Assembly: GCA_013426755.1 (NCBI GenBank)
Contig: AP019861.1
Location: 1,829,271-1,893,270, forward strand
Direction of reading: 5' to 3'
Length of the DNA stretch: 64,000 bases
DNA from: Spirochaetota bacterium
Lineage (GTDB): Bacteria; Spirochaetota; UBA12135; COTS27
The notes below the pieces were generated by a model. The model was not told where the DNA came from. It ran no database searches and saw only the letters and a list, made by a program, of their open reading frames with translations. Both the position numbers and the translations under genes were made by a program. Positions 36,802 to 46,350 of the stretch are shown here, in pieces. The first letter of the stretch is position 1, and every line of letters begins with the position of its first letter.

Positions 36802-39132
36802 TTGATCGTTATTACAATTCGTATAAACCGTTTCACTCACCCCGTCATGCAGTCGCTTTATTCATTTATCACAAGATTTTTTATAATTCCGATAAAAAAT
36901 TCTAGTCTTTACAATACGTTCACGCTCTCAGATATAAATAAAATTGATCTGCAGCGCAAGCAAATTTTAACGTATATTTTCTTTTTTACGGGAACGATTA
37001 TTGGAATAATATTCGCTTTCTTTAACTATCAAAACCACAACTATATCGTTATTATTGTAGACTGCATTTTGGTGATTTCTATTCTAATATTGTTCCCAAT
37101 TATCAAATATGAAAAAATATTTAATGTGACGATAAAGATTTTAATCTTGGTCTACTTTTTCATTATTGGGTCGCTTCTTATCATCAGTCATTACAATAAC
37201 TCCTATGTGCTATGGTTATTGACCGTACCTTCAGTATTTATTTTTTTATTGGGAAGTAGCTGGGGTACTGGTGTTTCGCTACTTTTACTGGGACTACTCA
37301 TTACCCTTGAAAGTGGGTTTGGCGATATATACCTATTTGAAAAAAACTTTTTTTATAGGGTTGTTTTTGTCTATGTTATGCTTATCATCTCAAACCTGAT
37401 CTACGAACACACCAGAAATGTAGTCCAGACAACACTCAGTAAAAAACAATCTCTCTTAGACCAGACTATTGATAAACTAGACCAGCAGCAGGTGGAGTAT
37501 ATCAAAATCATGCATAATTTGAACGAGGGCATCTTTTTATTAGACCAACATCTACGCATTAAGAACCCCTATTCTACTGCGCTAAAGCATATTATCGATG
37601 TCAAATTTATTACAATTGGGGCGCCCCTTGTAAAGATTTTAGAAGAGCACGTCTTTAAATCTAAACTTATCGAGCTAGAACACTATTTAACTAAAATCAT
37701 TCGTAACAGGCGTATTCCACTAGACCTTGTCAATCCCCTAGAAAAGCTCACGATTCGTTCTAAAAAACACCAAGAACAGCACGTGAAAACACTTTCCTTC
37801 TCATTCACAATCATTACACTCAATCATGACAAAATTGAAATTTTGGGAAGAGTGAGTGATATTTCTAAAGAAATTCTACTACAAAAAAAACTGCGCGAGC
37901 AAAAAACCAAGAAAATTCAAGAGATGGAACGGCTCATGTCGATCACAAAACTCAATCCAACATATTTAAATCAATTTATTAAAAGCACCACCCATAAGCT
38001 AACAGACTTAAAAAATACGTTACAAAAAACCCCTTACCTCCGTGAAATAAACCATTATTCACGTTCCAATACCGATAACCAGAACAAAAACCCCAATCAC
38101 CTCCCCGCTAAAAATCATGCTAAGGAATCTACACTAAAAACCACTCTAACCTCAGAAGCTCCGCACAATGAACCTAAAGAAGTTGAGAAGCCACTCCTCA
38201 GTAAAAGCCAATTACTCACGTTATTTCTAAGCACTTTTCATGCCATCAAAGGAAATGCCAGTGCAATTGGGTTTGTATATTTTGCAGAATTAGTCCACAG
38301 CTTAGAAGCCGAAATCAATAAAATTAAAACTTCACCACCACCCACGCTACCTTCCAATCAAAACACTCCTACGCATAACGAAGGGCATTATGAAACACAA
38401 CTCCAAACACTACTTTTAAGACTTAACCAGGAAATAGCTACAACCGAAGAGATTGTCTACCAGCTAGGAGAATTCAATTATCGCTATACCGATCTATCCG
38501 TCAAATTTAAAGTGAATCTTCCCAATTTTCTTAACCACACCATCGCCCATGCGCAAACAAAGCCCAAATCTCCTATCCAGTTAGATACAAAATATTTCAA
38601 TGAAGCGCTTCTTCCTAATGATGACGTATTTTATGAAAAAATTAAAAGTGTATTGGTATTGCTAGTTAAAAATTCAATTGCCCATAGTATTGAAAGCACG
38701 TCTGATCGAATAAAGTTAGGAAAACCCCCACACGCAACCTTAACCTTAAGCACCAGTCGTTTAGAAGCCCCCGCTCCACTCTCGCAGTCCGTAGTCCGCA
38801 ACCAGGAATCTCAACACCTAAAAACCAATCCTACCTTATCCTTAACCTATAGTGATGATGGAAAAGGCATCGATATTAACATGATCAAACATCACCTTAA
38901 AACACGTTACAACTACGACACACCTAAAATCAATTCCTACTCAAAAGAAGAGCTCATCAACATGATCTTTTGTAAAGAATTTTCTACTGCACCTAGCCTT
39001 TCATTCGAAGCAGGACGTGGCATGGGAATGTATTTCATTAAAGAAACTGTTAAAGATTTAGGCGGAACTACAAGGGTATCATCGACCTACCGAAGTGGAT
39101 TTAAAATCACGCTCACCTTTCCTATTTCTTAA
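36802..39132 (+). CDS. Membrane-bound CheA-like histidine kinase (HPt plus ATPase)
   Basis: The 776-residue protein has an N-terminal block of about six transmembrane helices (about 50-200), then a short coiled coil and a PAS-like stretch (about 225-350). An HPt domain follows, with the likely phosphorylated His480 in FHAIKGNASAIGF and HSLEAEI. The C-terminal ATPase has N box KNSIAHSIES, G1 YSDDGKGIDI and G2 GRGMGMYFIKETV. HPt followed by a CheA-type ATPase marks a CheA relative, but there is no CheW-like (P5) domain and no receiver domain. It should phosphorylate a separate, unidentified response regulator. Low-complexity segments flank the HPt (about 425-460 and 512-530). The start is TTG at 36802 or ATG at 36847; neither has a good ribosome site. 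Confidence 0.85.
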   Translation: MIVITIRINRFTHPVMQSLYSFITRFFIIPIKNSSLYNTFTLSDINKIDLQRKQILTYIFFFTGTIIGIIFAFFNYQNHNYIVIIVDCILVISILILFPIIKYEKIFNVTIKILILVYFFIIGSLLIISHYNNSYVLWLLTVPSVFIFLLGSSWGTGVSLLLLGLLITLESGFGDIYLFEKNFFYRVVFVYVMLIISNLIYEHTRNVVQTTLSKKQSLLDQTIDKLDQQQVEYIKIMHNLNEGIFLLDQHLRIKNPYSTALKHIIDVKFITIGAPLVKILEEHVFKSKLIELEHYLTKIIRNRRIPLDLVNPLEKLTIRSKKHQEQHVKTLSFSFTIITLNHDKIEILGRVSDISKEILLQKKLREQKTKKIQEMERLMSITKLNPTYLNQFIKSTTHKLTDLKNTLQKTPYLREINHYSRSNTDNQNKNPNHLPAKNHAKESTLKTTLTSEAPHNEPKEVEKPLLSKSQLLTLFLSTFHAIKGNASAIGFVYFAELVHSLEAEINKIKTSPPPTLPSNQNTPTHNEGHYETQLQTLLLRLNQEIATTEEIVYQLGEFNYRYTDLSVKFKVNLPNFLNHTIAHAQTKPKSPIQLDTKYFNEALLPNDDVFYEKIKSVLVLLVKNSIAHSIESTSDRIKLGKPPHATLTLSTSRLEAPAPLSQSVVRNQESQHLKTNPTLSLTYSDDGKGIDINMIKHHLKTRYNYDTPKINSYSKEELINMIFCKEFSTAPSLSFEAGRGMGMYFIKETVKDLGGTTRVSSTYRSGFKITLTFPIS

Positions 39133-39653
39133 CAAATGGTACGAATTCACATTCACTCTGCCTATTTACTAGCAAAGCTGTACGAATTCACAGTCACCTT
39201 TCCTATATTTTAGCAAGGTTGTACAGATTCAAGGTCATTTTTCATAAGGCAGCTTATATCAGTAGCAGTCCGTGACGTGACGGGACCAGATAGCTTGTAT
39301 TCTCTGCCAAAATAGCTCGTCTTCGCCGAATGTGTGCCCGATTGTAAAAAATAATACTCTAAACTCCTAATTCTCTCTAAATTCCTATTCCAATCTCCCC
39401 ATTCAAGGGTTCAATGGCTAAAATCTAGATCGCTAGCGGTCTTAATCACCTGTATTAATGATCAAGATTCGGTTATTTTCATAATACAATAAAGGCTCAT
39501 TTAACGGCTCATTTAGAGAGGCTCATTAATTGGAATCTTAACCACACAGTCCATTTAATAAATGCTAAGGACTGTAATTGTGCTAAATACTAAGGGTCTA
39601 AAGAATTAATGGGATAAGGGGCTAAGGTCAAGCATCACAAAAACATTGTAATC
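39133..39653 (+). other. 521-bp intergenic region with a possible structured element
   Basis: Just after the kinase stop, a roughly 50-base segment (gtacgaattcacattcac) recurs twice with drift. At 39248-39308 GGCAG and CTGCC enclose a hairpin GTCCGT/ACGGGAC. This GC-richer patch could be a terminator without a T-run or a gene remnant. No coding frame is visible. Confidence 0.4.
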
Positions 39654-41831
39654 ATGGAAGCAAAAACTATTCCACCTAAACTCTGGGTCCCCACCGAAGC
39701 AGAAATCAAAACAAGTACCCTATGGGCATTTATAGCCTATATTAATAAAACCTATCAAAAAGACATTAAGACATTTACTGAATTATATGAATGGTCTATA
39801 ACAGCTTTAACAGATTATTGGGAGAGTTGCGCCCGATTTTTTGCTGTCAAATTTCATGAACCCTGGACACAAGTTTTACAACCAGGCAATCATATGACGG
39901 AAAATCGCTGGTTTGTAGCCGCAAAACTCAATTACAGTGAAAATTTACTTAGCAAGCGAGATTCGACACCTGCTCTTATCAGTATTAAAGAAGACGGTAC
40001 TACAACAACACTTACTTTCAACGATCTGTATATCCATGTAAAAAGTCTGCAATATTTACTAAGAGATCTGGGAGTCAAAAAAGGAGATATTGTCTGTGCG
40101 TATTTACCCAATAGCAGTGAGACTATTGTAGGATTTTTAGCAACAGCAGCGCTAGGCGCTGTGTGGACGTCGTGTTCCCCTGATTTTGGCAGTCAAGCCG
40201 TTACAGATCGCTTTACGCAAGTAAACCCCAAATGGCTCATCACGTGCAATGGTTACCACTATAAAGGAACGGTCATCTCAATGGAAGCGAAAATCCGCTC
40301 CATTCTTAAAAAAATTCCAAGTATTGAATATGTTCTAGAGGTAACATTCGTTACTAACAAAGCAGAACACAATGTTACGACCTCTCCTAAAGCAAGCTCT
40401 AACACAACAGCTACTGACTTGAAAACTCAGTCTAGTAACAAGCATACGCATTTAGCGACTGCTAAAACACTCCACACTACATCTGGGTTAAAATTAAATA
40501 CAAAATTGGGTATTAAATGGATCAATTACGAAACCGCTTTAGCGCACTACAAAAAATGGACTCAAAACAAAAAACTTGTCTTTGAAGCGGTAGCCTTTGA
40601 TCATCCCCTTTACATTCTGTATTCTTCTGGAACGACAGGGTTGCCCAAATGCATTGTGCACCGCAGTGGAGGCGTTTTACTGAAACATCTAAGTGAATTG
40701 GGTCTGCATACCAATCTGAAAGAAAATGATCGCCTTTTATTTTTTACAACGTGTGGATGGATGATGTGGAATTGGAAAGTAAGTGCATTAGCGTTAGGAG
40801 TTACGTTGGTGCTTTATGATGGTGCTCCTTTATACCCTACGCCCAAGCGGTTACTAACAGAAGCAGCTCATCACGCTGTGACTGTTTTGGGTGCGGGAGC
40901 GGCTTATTATGCGCAGCTTAAAAACAATAACGTTTCATTAGCCCATTCTCATGTCCATGCTAAAAAATCTTCATTGCTCGATTTGACGGGATTACGAATG
41001 ATACTCGCAACGGGGTCTCCGTTAAGTGGAGAATTATTTGATTATTTAATGGACCTCTTAACAGATAGCGAAAATGATTGTAGTTGCCAGCGAGTGCAAA
41101 TAGCATCTATTGCTGGGGGAACGGATATTGTGGGCTGTTTTGTGCTGGGGTCTCCATTACTTCCTGTGTATCGAGGTGAAATTCAAGCGCCTGCTTTAGG
41201 TGTTGCTATAAAAATATTCAACCCAGAAAACAAACCTGTTACTGCAGAAAAGGGAGAATTGGTCTGCACACGACCCTTTCCATCTATGCCACTTGGCTTT
41301 TATGGTGATGATTCTAATAGGTCTAGATATAAAAAAGCCTATTTTCATACATTGGATGATGTCTGGTTCCACGGTGATTTTGCAGAAGTGACCGATCGCG
41401 GCAGCATTATTATCTACGGCAGATCGGATACAATTCTCAATCCTGGAGGTGTACGCATCGGTACCGCTGAAATTTACAAACATCTAGAAGCCATTGACGC
41501 TATTTCTGAAGGCGCAGCGGTTACTTATGAACGGTCTGAGAGCATAAAGATTATTTTGTTTGTCGTTTTACGTGCCAATTGTATTTTAGATGAAAAATTG
41601 ATCCATTATATCTGTGAAACGCTGAAACGCCAAGCTTCGCCTAGGCACGTCCCAGCAAAAATTATAGCGGTACCCGATTTGCCGAGAACCATAAACGGCA
41701 AAATTTCTGAAAAAGCTATAAAAAACGCCATTCATCACCAACCCGTCACCAATATCAATACGCTAGCCAATCCACAATCTTTACAAACCTTTGAAAATCT
41801 TTCATTAAATAACGTTTTAGATTGTAAATAA
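39654..41831 (+). CDS. aacS: Acetoacetyl-CoA synthetase
   Basis: AacS activates acetoacetate to acetoacetyl-CoA with ATP. The ANL-family protein shows LWVPTEAEIKTSTLWAF at the N-terminus, GAVWTSCSPDFGSQAVTDRF, the P-loop YILYSSGTTGLPKCIVH, FFTTCGWMMWNW, STPKR-like PTPKRLL, GGTDIVGCF, WFHGDFAEVTDRGSIIIYGRSD and the final catalytic-lysine segment RTINGKISEKAIK. The WTSCSPDFG segment and overall colinearity favour AacS over acetyl-CoA synthetase. At 725 residues it is about 70 longer than usual, through a Thr/Ser/Lys-rich insert at about 238-290. Neighbours do not indicate a pathway. Confidence 0.92.
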   Translation: MEAKTIPPKLWVPTEAEIKTSTLWAFIAYINKTYQKDIKTFTELYEWSITALTDYWESCARFFAVKFHEPWTQVLQPGNHMTENRWFVAAKLNYSENLLSKRDSTPALISIKEDGTTTTLTFNDLYIHVKSLQYLLRDLGVKKGDIVCAYLPNSSETIVGFLATAALGAVWTSCSPDFGSQAVTDRFTQVNPKWLITCNGYHYKGTVISMEAKIRSILKKIPSIEYVLEVTFVTNKAEHNVTTSPKASSNTTATDLKTQSSNKHTHLATAKTLHTTSGLKLNTKLGIKWINYETALAHYKKWTQNKKLVFEAVAFDHPLYILYSSGTTGLPKCIVHRSGGVLLKHLSELGLHTNLKENDRLLFFTTCGWMMWNWKVSALALGVTLVLYDGAPLYPTPKRLLTEAAHHAVTVLGAGAAYYAQLKNNNVSLAHSHVHAKKSSLLDLTGLRMILATGSPLSGELFDYLMDLLTDSENDCSCQRVQIASIAGGTDIVGCFVLGSPLLPVYRGEIQAPALGVAIKIFNPENKPVTAEKGELVCTRPFPSMPLGFYGDDSNRSRYKKAYFHTLDDVWFHGDFAEVTDRGSIIIYGRSDTILNPGGVRIGTAEIYKHLEAIDAISEGAAVTYERSESIKIILFVVLRANCILDEKLIHYICETLKRQASPRHVPAKIIAVPDLPRTINGKISEKAIKNAIHHQPVTNINTLANPQSLQTFENLSLNNVLDCK

Positions 41832-42357
41832 TAGCATAGCATCGGCAATCATACGAATTAACAACTATCCATTGTGTAGAAAAGCTGAGCAGAGAGTATG
41901 AATTAAGAGCTATCCATTGTGTAAAAAAGCCGAGCAGAGAGTGTGAATTAACCACTATTCATTAAGTAGAAAAGTTGAGCCTGCAAAATTCAATGCTTTT
42001 ATGCCAACCTCTTTTGTCTTTTATACTCGCCTAAGAGAAAGTCATGAACTTACAATCATTAACTCACAATCATGAATATACAATCTTGAATATACAATCA
42101 TAAACCTAATAACACAATGCTTAAATATTCGTACTGCAGAACCGTCATACAACCGTAATATAATATTATAAGGGCGTACATTGTAGTCATTAAGATTTAA
42201 TAATGAGTCGCTGTAACCCGCTGCAGCACAATTAAGAATTAGCAAGTAGAAAATAGGAATTAGCACATATTCTCAACCGTGAAATTTTCAACCGTAAAAT
42301 GCACTATTCATTGTACGATATGGTGTATGTATTATTAATTTTACAAGGTATTTTCAT
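41832..42357 (+). repeat. 45-bp tandem repeat and gene-free region after aacS
   Basis: A 45-base unit (gaattaacaactatccattg..., landmarks 41855, 41900, 41945) is repeated about 2.7 times within 150 bases of the aacS stop. From 42040 to 42110 a shorter unit (acaatcatgaatat) recurs. No gene. Confidence 0.85.
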
Positions 42358-42705
42358 ATGAAACGAACCGAATTAGATCGCAAAGAACGCGACCTTCGTA
42401 AAGAACACAAGCGACTTCTTAAAGAAAGCACTCGAGAAAACAGTAAAAAACGTTCTAAAGAACAATCCTCAGTCAATATTACCTTAAAAACAGCTTACGA
42501 CAATCTTATCAATATTTTTGAGTACGATGAAGAAGAAATTTATAATATTCATAAAAATAATGAAGACCTTGTCGAGATTTTGTTAGAAATGCAAGAAAGT
42601 TTTGAAGACAAGGATGTAGCAGCAACTATTCGTAAAGCCATCAAACGTACGCGTATCAAAAATAAAGAACAGGCTTTTAAAGCGGTATACGCCCTTTTAG
42701 AATAA
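42358..42705 (+). CDS. Small highly charged protein of unknown function
   Basis: The 115-residue protein has a very basic, Lys/Arg/Glu-rich helical first third (MKRTELDRKERDLRKEHK), then a helical, acidic middle (DEEEIYNIHKNNEDLVEILLEM) and a C-terminal helix with RKAIKRTRIKNKEQAFKAVYALLE. No signal peptide, membrane segment or cysteine. The codon pattern and helix periodicity look like a real gene. An aaggt site is about 10 bases before the ATG. I do not recognise a family; the basic N-terminus could bind nucleic acid, which is speculation. Confidence 0.7.
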   Translation: MKRTELDRKERDLRKEHKRLLKESTRENSKKRSKEQSSVNITLKTAYDNLINIFEYDEEEIYNIHKNNEDLVEILLEMQESFEDKDVAATIRKAIKRTRIKNKEQAFKAVYALLE

Positions 42706-43210
42706 CGCACAACCCCCTTCTTTACGCATTACTCTCTCCTAAGGAGGTTCTGATAGCTATGTGGACCTCATGTCTAAAAATACTTAGTTTAAACCAATGG
42801 CACTAGTGATTTTTTTAAGTGATTTTTCTTAAAATGGGGGGGATGGGTTTTACAACCGGTTAGAGATTTTATTTCTTGCGGTGCGGTTAGCAATATTTCT
42901 GAATTTGACTACGCAACGTAGTTTTATAAAAATTAAACTTGCTGTTTAGATTGATTTTTTTAGTAAGTTTTAGAGCAAATTTTATGGTCATTTTTTAGTC
43001 AATTTCAAGGTGAATTTTATTAGCAAGTTCTAAAATAAATCTTTTGAGTGATTTTCTTAGTCAATTTCAAAACAATTGTCCTTAGCAAGTTCTAAAATAG
43101 ATCTTTTGAGTGGTTTTCTTAGTCAATTTCAAAGCAATTATCCTTAGCAAGTTCTAAAATAAATCTTCTTAGCGAACTTATCAAGTGAGTCTTTTTCAGT
43201 CAATTTCAAA
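42706..43210 (+). repeat. 62-bp tandem repeat running into the M20 peptidase start
   Basis: The landmark agcaagttctaaaata recurs at 43022, 43084 and 43146 (period 62), with an older copy near 42960. The unit contains gtcaatttcaaagtgaattt, and the last copy supplies the GTG start and first codons of the downstream gene. The part before 42940 holds a Shine-Dalgarno-led mini-frame, listed separately. Confidence 0.9.
42741..42806 (+). other. Shine-Dalgarno-led 15-codon mini-frame
   Basis: A perfect aaggaggt (42741-42748) is followed after 10 bases by ATG (42759) and a 15-codon frame (MWTSCLKILSLNQWH) ending in TAG. GAGGT (42744-42748) can pair with ACCTC (42765-42769) in the early codons, which would hide the ribosome site. 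It may be a leader peptide, a remnant gene start, or chance. Confidence 0.3.
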
Positions 43211-44392
43211 GTGAATTTGTCCAGGCACCTGCGCACTTTGCTGCTAGAAATATGCAATATACCCTCTCCTAGTCATGGAGAAGCACCGCTCACCCATCAT
43301 ATCTTAACTAAACTCGCACATACGCCGCAGCTCAATATGACATGCCGGCAATTAGACAATTCATTCATTATTCTTCCAAAATCGCGTCCATCGGTCGTTT
43401 CTCCACCCATGCAGCGCCATTCGCTAGCAAAAATGCGAAAGAAAAGACCTACTAAAAGACCGCATATTGCTATAGTGGGGCATTTGGATGTTGTTCCAGC
43501 CCATTTTCTAGCACAATTCAAACAAAATAGAGTTTATGGCGCAGGAGCTTCTGATATGAAGGCTGGTATTGCCGTTATGATCACAATGCTTACAGAAATT
43601 ATACCTAAATTGGCGACACCGTATCAATTGTCATTTATTTTTTATGATTGTGAAGAGGTCGCAGATATGCGTACCAATGGTCTTTATCGCTTGATAAGAA
43701 AATTTCCAGCCTACTTTAAAAGCATTGATCTAGCTATTGTAGCCGAACCAACTGACAATACCATTCAATTAGGCTGTGTAGGCAGCTATCATGCAGAAGT
43801 GATTTTCAAAGGAAAACGCGCCCATTCTGCAAGGCCATGGGACGGAAGCAATGCTTTATCGCGCGCCAGTACATTTATTCGCAATATTTCTATGCTAAAA
43901 CCTAAGAAAAGACGCTTGTGGGGAGTGGATTTCTTTGATGTTATAAGTATTACTGAAAGTGCTAGCGAACCTGGTAAAACAACCTTGCCTGCATGGTGGA
44001 AAGCCAATGTCAATTTTAGATGTACGCCTTATTACTCGAAGAAAGCAGCTATTGATAGATTTAAATATTTACTCCAACAGGCGGGTGCTGTACGTGAAAA
44101 TTCGGCTCAATTTAACATCTGGAGCCGAGCCCCCGCAGGATCAGTCATTCAAACGGCTTTATTTGACCAGATCATAGACCAATTAGACCGCCCCAAAGCC
44201 GCTAAACAAGCGTGGACTGACGTAGCTCAATTGAGCGCCTTGAATATTCCAGCTTTCAATTATGGACCAGGCAGCACCGCTCAATGTCATCTCGCCAACG
44301 AATATGTCCCATTAAACAACGTTGTACGCTACACACAAAACCTTATAAAAGTCTTATTCCCCAAAACTTCCACTTCTCCCAAAACTCCCTAA
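43211..44392 (+). CDS. M20 metallopeptidase, DapE-like succinyl-diaminopimelate desuccinylase
   Basis: The 393-residue M20 di-zinc hydrolase has metal ligands in IVGHLDVVP (His), GAGASDMKAG (bridging Asp), DCEEVAD (catalytic Glu and metal Glu), VAEPTDNTIQ and a late QCHLANEYVP (His). GKRAHSARPWDGSNAL, AWTDVAQLSALNIPAFNYGPG and the colinear layout match the actinobacterial-type DapE family, which makes LL-diaminopimelate for peptidoglycan and lysine. Other M20 substrates cannot be excluded. A Lys/Arg-rich insert lies at about 55-80. The GTG start has no ribosome site and falls in the last copy of a 62-bp repeat. The last codons (T-S-T-S-P-K-T-P) also enter a repeat. Confidence 0.82.
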   Translation: MNLSRHLRTLLLEICNIPSPSHGEAPLTHHILTKLAHTPQLNMTCRQLDNSFIILPKSRPSVVSPPMQRHSLAKMRKKRPTKRPHIAIVGHLDVVPAHFLAQFKQNRVYGAGASDMKAGIAVMITMLTEIIPKLATPYQLSFIFYDCEEVADMRTNGLYRLIRKFPAYFKSIDLAIVAEPTDNTIQLGCVGSYHAEVIFKGKRAHSARPWDGSNALSRASTFIRNISMLKPKKRRLWGVDFFDVISITESASEPGKTTLPAWWKANVNFRCTPYYSKKAAIDRFKYLLQQAGAVRENSAQFNIWSRAPAGSVIQTALFDQIIDQLDRPKAAKQAWTDVAQLSALNIPAFNYGPGSTAQCHLANEYVPLNNVVRYTQNLIKVLFPKTSTSPKTP

Positions 44393-44515
44393 AATTTCTC
44401 CCAAAGCTTCCTTCTCCCAAAGTTTCCACTTCTCCTAAAACTTCTCCCAAAATTTCTCCAAAACTCTCCAGAATTCCCAAAGCTCCCTAAAATCACCTAA
44501 AATTTCCTAAAATCT
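44370..44515. repeat. Irregular repeat seeded from the 3' end of the M20 peptidase gene
   Basis: The final coding bases (cttctcccaaaactccc) are followed past the stop by at least six drifted copies of ctcccaaaacttcc / ctcctaaaattt to about 44515. An overlapping Ser-Pro-Lys-rich frame here is a by-product. Confidence 0.8.
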
Positions 44516-45228
44516 CAAACCTGTAATAAATAAACCTATAATAAATTTATGTTTAAAACTTACGTTTTATAAGTACCTGCAGCCTTTCAATCACGACTCA
44601 CCAAGCCCCATTAGAAATATATGACCTTTCACACATATTGAAACTAAGCGACGCCCCCTAAAAAATAAGTACCGAAATCAATACTACTAATGAAATCAAT
44701 ACTAATAACAATATCAAAAAATACTGAACAACATCGAACAATACTGAACAGTACTGAACAATACCGAAAAAATACTGAACAGCACATTAAAATTCACAAT
44801 TTTTTTTATCTAAAAACCTATAATAAGGATATGACGTAAAAGCAAGTTGTTATAGCAAATTGTTATAGCAAGTTGTTATAGCAAATTGTTATAGCAAGTT
44901 GTTATAAAGAGTAAGTTATTCTATGTTATACTATGGCGACCACTATCCTATTTCTACAAGATCACTGCAGTTAGGGAGCAAACACATAATTAACTAGGAA
45001 ATAAACACATAATTACTAGGCAGCAAATACGTAATAAAATCGTCAATTGATAATATAATTACTATGATAAAATAATATAAAATTGAAATCTCATTGAAAA
45101 TACAGTAAATCTTACCCCAAGCAAAACATTAATCTGCTAAAAAATCACACTCCAACAACCCTCTATACATCCTCACTAATTACATCCTTACTACTTATAT
45201 CCTCACTAATCTTATAAATCATCACCCA
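44516..45228 (+). repeat. Gene-free region with 13-bp array
   Basis: Five copies of a 13-base unit (agcaagttgttat and agcaaattgttat alternating) lie at about 44838-44905. An actgaacaat-type unit recurs at 44695-44785, and cctcactaattacat-type units at 45165-45215. No coding frame. Confidence 0.8.
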
Positions 45229-45285
45229 TTTTGTAAATAATTATCAATTTTGTGAATAATTGCCAATCTTATGAATAAATTCGCT
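45229..45285 (+). repeat. 19-bp repeat whose third copy contains the dsbA-like start codon
   Basis: Three copies with an exact 19-base period (45229, 45248, 45267). The pattern is ttttgtgaataattgccaa. In the third copy the GTG/GTA position has become the ATG of the DsbA-like gene. Confidence 0.85.
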
Positions 45286-45951
45286 ACTCTCTATAAAAGA
45301 CTTGTTATGCCATACGGTTTACAAAAAATTGCAATCACTGCCATTCTATTACCCCTTATCCTCATAAGTTGTTACGGTAAAGCTAAGGCAACCACCAATA
45401 ACCCAGAAGGCGTTGTTATCAATGATAATGACATTGTCGTTGGAAATACTGCCGCCAATGTAGTGATTTTAGAATACTTGGATATACAATGTCCTGCTTG
45501 TGCGCAGTGGCATGGCATATTAGAGCGTACGTGGCCGCTCATTAAAGACGATATAAAGCTTGTTATTCGTCATTATCCGCTTACAAACATTCATTCTCAC
45601 GCTCTTACCACTGCTAAACTCGTAGAAGCTGCCAGAGAACAAAGCGGTGAACTCTATTATGACTTTTATAAAAAACTCATTGAAAATCAAAACCGCTGGA
45701 ATAATCAAAATGCTAGCGACGCAATGCAGACCTTCGAAACATTTGCTAGCGACGTAGGACTAAATATAGAACAATTGAAGAAAGATTTCGAAAAACGCTC
45801 TACTGAGAATAAAGTCTTAAAAGACATTGAACTCGGTAACAATGACGGTGTCCGCGGAACTCCAACCGTTATCATCAATAATCAAAAAATTTCTACTCCC
45901 AGAGACACTAAAAGTCTCTATAACCTCATTCAAGAACTCAAAGCACCCTAA
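45271..45951 (+). CDS. DsbA-family thiol-disulfide lipoprotein
   Basis: This 226-residue exported protein has a basic start, a hydrophobic segment at about 19-33, and LILISC giving a probable lipidated Cys. The thioredoxin fold has the redox motif C-P-A-C in EYLDIQCPACAQWH, an inserted helical domain (about 105-190), and the cis-proline G-T-P-T in VRGTPTVIINN. DsbA/DsbG-like proteins with EFxDxxCPxC form or repair disulfides outside the cytoplasm. Lipid anchoring to the inner or outer membrane is inferred. No electron partner (DsbB/VKOR) is in the window. Confidence 0.87.
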   Translation: MNKFATLYKRLVMPYGLQKIAITAILLPLILISCYGKAKATTNNPEGVVINDNDIVVGNTAANVVILEYLDIQCPACAQWHGILERTWPLIKDDIKLVIRHYPLTNIHSHALTTAKLVEAAREQSGELYYDFYKKLIENQNRWNNQNASDAMQTFETFASDVGLNIEQLKKDFEKRSTENKVLKDIELGNNDGVRGTPTVIINNQKISTPRDTKSLYNLIQELKAP

Positions 45952-46350
45952 TAATCTTTTCCATTGCTCCTTTGTTAATTCAGTTTTACTTGATCTAGAA
46001 ATTTGATCTAAAAACTTGATCTAGAATTAACTTATTTCTCTACATATTTAAACTTGACTTAGGCTAAGATAAGTTTGATTTTGTGTATTTAGCCTCACTT
46101 AGGCCAGAAGCAACTTGTTTTTTGTGTATTTAGCCTCACTTAGACTAAGATTAGCTTGTTTTTTGTGCATGATGATGAAAATCATCATTGGCTTTAATTG
46201 GCTTTAGCGGTCATCGGGACAAATTTTTGAAGGATTGGCTTATTGATTGGCTTAATTTAAGCCAGATTGAAGCCTGATTGGAGTAAATTTTTAAGGAAGC
46301 ACACCGCTTATTTGAGGTCAGATCAAGACCTATTTTTAGTTGAGGTCAGA
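45952..46350. repeat. 41-bp and 28-bp repeats between convergent genes
   Basis: A 41-base unit (tttgtgtatttagcctcactta, landmarks 46080 and 46121, partial third at 46160) is followed by a 28-base duplication (gaggtcagatcaagacct at 46314 and 46342). The second 28-base copy contains the last two codons and stop of the minus-strand coiled-coil gene. On the minus strand each forms an AGGTC/GACCT hairpin that may act as a terminator. Confidence 0.8.

Noticed and set aside
44284..44490. Ser-Pro-Lys repeat frame over the M20 peptidase 3' end
   Set aside because: It is an out-of-frame reading of the ctcccaaaacttcc repeat; the peptidase frame has the conserved residues.
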